This document shows, piece by piece, positions 8,117 through 10,312 of a stretch of 10,312 nt of DNA. The first letter of the stretch is position 1; each line of letters begins with the position of its first letter. The notes beneath the pieces are model-generated. The model did not search any database and was not told the DNA's origin. It saw only the letters and a program-made list of their open reading frames with translations. Both the position numbers and the translations under genes were made by a program. This DNA comes from Pseudomonadota bacterium (GTDB taxonomy: Bacteria; Pseudomonadota; Alphaproteobacteria; Rhizobiales; Beijerinckiaceae). The DNA lies in assembly GCA_023452965.1 (NCBI GenBank), contig JAEXUU010000880.1:1-10312 (forward strand), read 5' to 3'.

Positions 8117-9439
8117 TCAGCCGCCCTTGCGCCGTTCGGCGAGCAGCTCGCGGGCGCGGTCGACGCGGACATCGTGCGTGCGGGCGAGTTCGGCGGCGAT
8201 AGCCTCGATCTCGGCGCCCTCGGCCCCGGCGACGATGGCGATGTTGCGTGCATGCAGCGCCATGTGGCCGCGCTGGATGCCCTCGGTCGCCAGCGCCCGG
8301 AGCGCCGCCATGTTCTGGGCGAGGCCGACCGCGACGGTGACCTCCGCCAGCTCCTGTGCCGACTGGACGCCGAGCAGGCGCAGCGACCATTGCGCCAGCG
8401 GATGCGTCTTGGTGGCGCCGCCGACCAGGCCGAGCGCCATCGGCATCTCGATCGAGCCGACGAGATTGCCGTCCTTGTCCTCCTCCCAGGTGGTCAGCGA
8501 GGTGTAGCGGCCGCTGCGGGCGGCATAGGCATGGGCGCCGGCCTCGATGGCGCGCCAGTCATTGCCGGTCGCGACAACCACGGGGTCGATGCCGTTCATG
8601 ATGCCCTTGTTGTGGGTGGTGGCGCGGTAGGGGTCGATCGCCGCGAAGGTGTAGGCGTCGAGCATGCCGTCGATCATGCGCCTGCCGGAGAACTCCTTGG
8701 TCGCGAGCGCCGCCTCGGGAATGGTGACGGTAGCCCGCGCCAGCCGGAGATCGGCGAGGTTCGACAGGATGCGCAGCCGCACCGTGCCGCCAGTGATGCG
8801 CTCGACGATCGGCGCCACCGTCTCGGCCATGGTGTTGACGGTGTTGGCGCCCATCGCGTCGCGGACATCGACGAGCAGGTGCATCACCACGATCGGTCCG
8901 CGCGGCGTCTGCGGGAAGACATGGACCTCGATGCCCTGGCAGCCGCCGCCGAGCGAGACCAGCACCTTGTCCTTGGCGTTGGCGGCGGCGACGATCTCGG
9001 CCTGCGCCGCCAGCAGCTTGTGGCGCGCGCCTTCGGGATCGCCGATGCCCAGCAACTGGACCTGCGCCCGCATGATCGGCCGGTCGCTCGAGGTGCGGAA
9101 GCCGCCGGTGCCGCGGGCAATGCGTGCCATATAGGAGGCGGCGGCGACGACGGAGGGTTCCTCCACCGCCATCGGGATCAGATAATCCTTGCCGTTGACG
9201 GTGAAGTTGGTGGCGACGCCGAGCGGCAATTCGAAGGTGCCGACGACGTTCTCGATCATGCCATTGGCGAGATTGAGCGGCAGCCCGCCGGGCTGGGCGA
9301 GCAAGGCGCGGTCGGCATCGGCGAGACCGGCGGCAGCGACGGCCTCGGACAGTCGCTCGGCGCAGCTCAGATTGCGATAATTCTCGATGCGCGAATTCAC
9401 TGTGCGCGCGGCATCGCCGCGTGCCTGGGCCGTCGTCAT
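8117..9439 (-). CDS. mvaA: Hydroxymethylglutaryl-CoA reductase, class II, degradative
   Basis: This 440-residue enzyme interconverts mevalonate and HMG-CoA; class II enzymes such as that of Pseudomonas mevalonii run oxidatively with CoA and 2 NAD+ during growth on mevalonate. The four catalytic residues align with the P. mevalonii enzyme at a constant offset of 11: E94 in [11 protein letters not shown] (E83), K278 in [11 protein letters not shown] (K267), D294 in ATGNDWRA (D283) and H392 in [11 protein letters not shown] (H381). The dinucleotide-binding [10 protein letters not shown] (194-203) is intact, and the same offset places an aspartate, D157 in AKDKVL, where the P. mevalonii residue favouring NADH (D146) sits, so NAD(H) use is likely. 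No membrane anchor is present, as expected for class II. The ATG at 9439 has GGGGAGG 7 nt upstream; a longer frame to 9538 adds 33 arginine-rich residues with no family match. It heads the cluster of importer and HMG-CoA lyase genes and is divergent from a MocR-type regulator. Confidence 0.96.
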   Translation of the reverse strand: MTTAQARGDAARTVNSRIENYRNLSCAERLSEAVAAAGLADADRALLAQPGGLPLNLANGMIENVVGTFELPLGVATNFTVNGKDYLIPMAVEEPSVVAAASYMARIARGTGGFRTSSDRPIMRAQVQLLGIGDPEGARHKLLAAQAEIVAAANAKDKVLVSLGGGCQGIEVHVFPQTPRGPIVVMHLLVDVRDAMGANTVNTMAETVAPIVERITGGTVRLRILSNLADLRLARATVTIPEAALATKEFSGRRMIDGMLDAYTFAAIDPYRATTHNKGIMNGIDPVVVATGNDWRAIEAGAHAYAARSGRYTSLTTWEEDKDGNLVGSIEMPMALGLVGGATKTHPLAQWSLRLLGVQSAQELAEVTVAVGLAQNMAALRALATEGIQRGHMALHARNIAIVAGAEGAEIEAIAAELARTHDVRVDRARELLAERRKGG

Positions 9440-9446
9440 GTCGTTT

Positions 9447-9453
9447 CCTCCCC
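9447..9453 (-). promoter_or_regulatory. Strong ribosome binding site of mvaA
   Basis: The minus strand reads GGGGAGG 7 nt before the ATG at 9439. It fixes the start and excludes the upstream frame reaching 9538. Confidence 0.75.
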
Positions 9454-9490
9454 AGCCGGGGTTTTTGCTGCGCCGCGTTGGAGATCGACG

Positions 9491-9525
9491 CTTCTTCGAT
9501 TGACAAGCTCGGACAATCGCGGAAG
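9491..9525. promoter_or_regulatory. Imperfect dyad overlapping a TTGACA box in the divergent promoter region
   Basis: The arms CTTCTTCGATTG (9491-9502) and CAATCGCGGAAG (9514-9525) match at 10 of 12 positions in inverted orientation, with an 11-nt spacer. A perfect TTGACA at 9500-9505 on the plus strand sits across the left arm and could be a -35 box for the regulator gene, but no good -10 box follows 16-18 nt later. The segment also reads as two near-direct copies, GACAAGCTCGG and GACAATCGCGG (9 of 11 matches). It may be a secondary regulator site; chance similarity is possible. Confidence 0.35.
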
Positions 9526-9560
9526 AGCGGCAAGGCACAATTTCTGCAATGTCCCATTCT

Positions 9561-9586
9561 CTGTACCAGTCGATTTACTGGTACAG
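9561..9586. promoter_or_regulatory. Perfect inverted repeat, candidate operator of the MocR-type regulator
   Basis: CTGTACCAGT (9561-9570) and ACTGGTACAG (9577-9586) are exact reverse complements separated by 6 nt (CGATTT), giving a 26-bp dyad. It lies in the 159-bp gap between the divergent mvaA and regulator genes and ends 12 nt before the regulator's ATG at 9599, so a bound protein could block its transcription. It is 121 nt from the mvaA start, a distance that would also allow activation or repression of mvaA. GntR/MocR proteins are known to bind short repeats next to their own genes. The assignment to this regulator rests on position and symmetry, not on a matched consensus. Confidence 0.65.
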
Positions 9587-9590
9587 ATGC

Positions 9591-9594
9591 GAGG
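9591..9594 (+). promoter_or_regulatory. Ribosome binding site of the MocR-type regulator gene
   Basis: GAGG lies 4 nt before the ATG at 9599. An in-frame ATG at 9587, four codons earlier, has no such site and would start right at the edge of the candidate operator, so 9599 is preferred. Confidence 0.5.
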
Positions 9595-9598
9595 TCCG

Positions 9599-10312
9599 AT
9601 GGACGAGCAGGCCGAAGGCAACCGCACCGGCGCGATCGTCGCGCGCATCGGCCGGATGATCGACGAGGGGCTGCTCCAGCCCGGGCGGCGCATGGCCTCG
9701 CTGCGGAGCGCCGCGGGCGAATACGGCGTCTCGAAGAACACCATGGTCGAGGTTTATGACCGGCTCGTCGCCAGCGGCCGGCTCGAGGCGCGGCGCGGCG
9801 CCGGCTTCTACGTCCGCGCACCCGGTCACCGTCCCAGCGACGCGCCCCCGCCGCACATGACCGAGGCGATCGACATCGTCTCGCTGCTGCGCGAGCAGCT
9901 CTGCCAGGTCCATCCCGTCCGCGTCGGCGACGGGCGCCCGCCATCCTCCTGGATGGAGGACTCCGAACTCGGCCGGCACTTGCGCCTGCGCGGCGGCAAG
10001 GACGATCTGCCGGTCAGGCACGGCTATGGCGATCCGGTCGGCTATGGTCCGCTGCGGGCCCAGATCGGGCTGATGCTGGCCGAGCGCTCGATCCAGGCCT
10101 CGCCGGCGCAGATCCTGATGACCTTCGGCGTCAACCACGCGCTCGACCTGATCATCCGCCATCTACTACAGCCCGGCGACACCGTGCTGGTCGACAGCCC
10201 TGGCTATTACCCGCTCTTCGGCAAGCTGAAGCTCGGGCGCATCGAGATCGCCGGCGTGCGGCGCCTTGCCGACGGGCCGGATCTCGACGATCTCTCAGCC
10301 CAGATCGCCCGG
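9599..10312 (+). CDS. MocR-type (GntR family) transcriptional regulator with aminotransferase-like domain (C-terminus cut by the window edge)
   Basis: The 238 visible codons hold an N-terminal GntR winged helix-turn-helix (about 10-72), including LRSAAGEYGVSKNTMVEVYD (35-54) and GRLEARRGAGFYV at the wing, followed by a linker and the start of a fold-type I aminotransferase-like domain with HGYGDPVGYGPLRAQI, FGVNHALDLI and VDSPGYYPLF. MocR proteins bind PLP in that domain and use it to sense amines or PLP itself; full length is usually about 460-500 residues, so the PLP lysine lies beyond the right edge. It is transcribed away from mvaA and preceded by a perfect dyad, the layout of a local, self-controlling regulator. 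I infer that it controls the mevalonate-type operon, although no amine is an obvious intermediate there. It could instead regulate genes past the right edge. Confidence 0.93.
   Translation, partial: MDEQAEGNRTGAIVARIGRMIDEGLLQPGRRMASLRSAAGEYGVSKNTMVEVYDRLVASGRLEARRGAGFYVRAPGHRPSDAPPPHMTEAIDIVSLLREQLCQVHPVRVGDGRPPSSWMEDSELGRHLRLRGGKDDLPVRHGYGDPVGYGPLRAQIGLMLAERSIQASPAQILMTFGVNHALDLIIRHLLQPGDTVLVDSPGYYPLFGKLKLGRIEIAGVRRLADGPDLDDLSAQIAR

Noticed and set aside
8559..9944. A 461-codon minus-strand open frame over mvaA and the regulator
   Set aside because: It is out of frame with mvaA, spans the divergent promoter gap and is mostly arginine and alanine; the real proteins are in other frames.

Overview
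This is a GC-rich chromosomal window, apparently from an alphaproteobacterium. The codon bias is strong toward G or C in third positions, the transporter is a LIV-type system with a fused LivM-LivG subunit (a layout familiar from Rhizobiales), and one intergenic gap holds a nested-palindrome repeat. A Bosea-like or other Rhizobiales genome is my best guess, but the genus cannot be fixed from this sequence alone.

The core (about 2363-9599) is a single minus-strand gene cluster in the order degradative HMG-CoA reductase (mvaA), periplasmic branched-chain-type binding protein (livK), nested palindromic repeat, permease (livH), fused permease-ATPase (livM-livG), ATPase (livF), HMG-CoA lyase (mvaB). 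The last four genes are tightly packed, with stop/start overlaps or a 1-nt gap. The two enzymes are the known catabolic pair for mevalonate: mevalonate + CoA + 2 NAD+ gives HMG-CoA, which is cleaved to acetyl-CoA and acetoacetate. All catalytic residues known from the Pseudomonas mevalonii reductase and human lyase are in place at constant offsets. Because a complete ABC importer sits between the two enzymes, I infer that it imports mevalonate or a closely related acid rather than leucine-type amino acids.

A divergent plus-strand gene from 9599, cut by the right edge, encodes a MocR-type regulator (GntR winged helix plus aminotransferase-like domain). The shared gap holds a perfect 10+10 bp inverted repeat directly in front of the regulator gene, a strong candidate operator, and a second weaker dyad further toward mvaA.

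The left end (1-2176) is a different locus on the same strand. It holds a GT4-type glycosyltransferase and, downstream of it, a DegT/DnrJ/EryC1/StrS sugar aminotransferase cut by the left edge. Together they look like part of a surface-polysaccharide biosynthesis cluster. The 191-bp gap between them is only about 40% GC and probably carries the aminotransferase promoter. No RNA genes, CRISPR arrays, transposases or prophage genes were seen.
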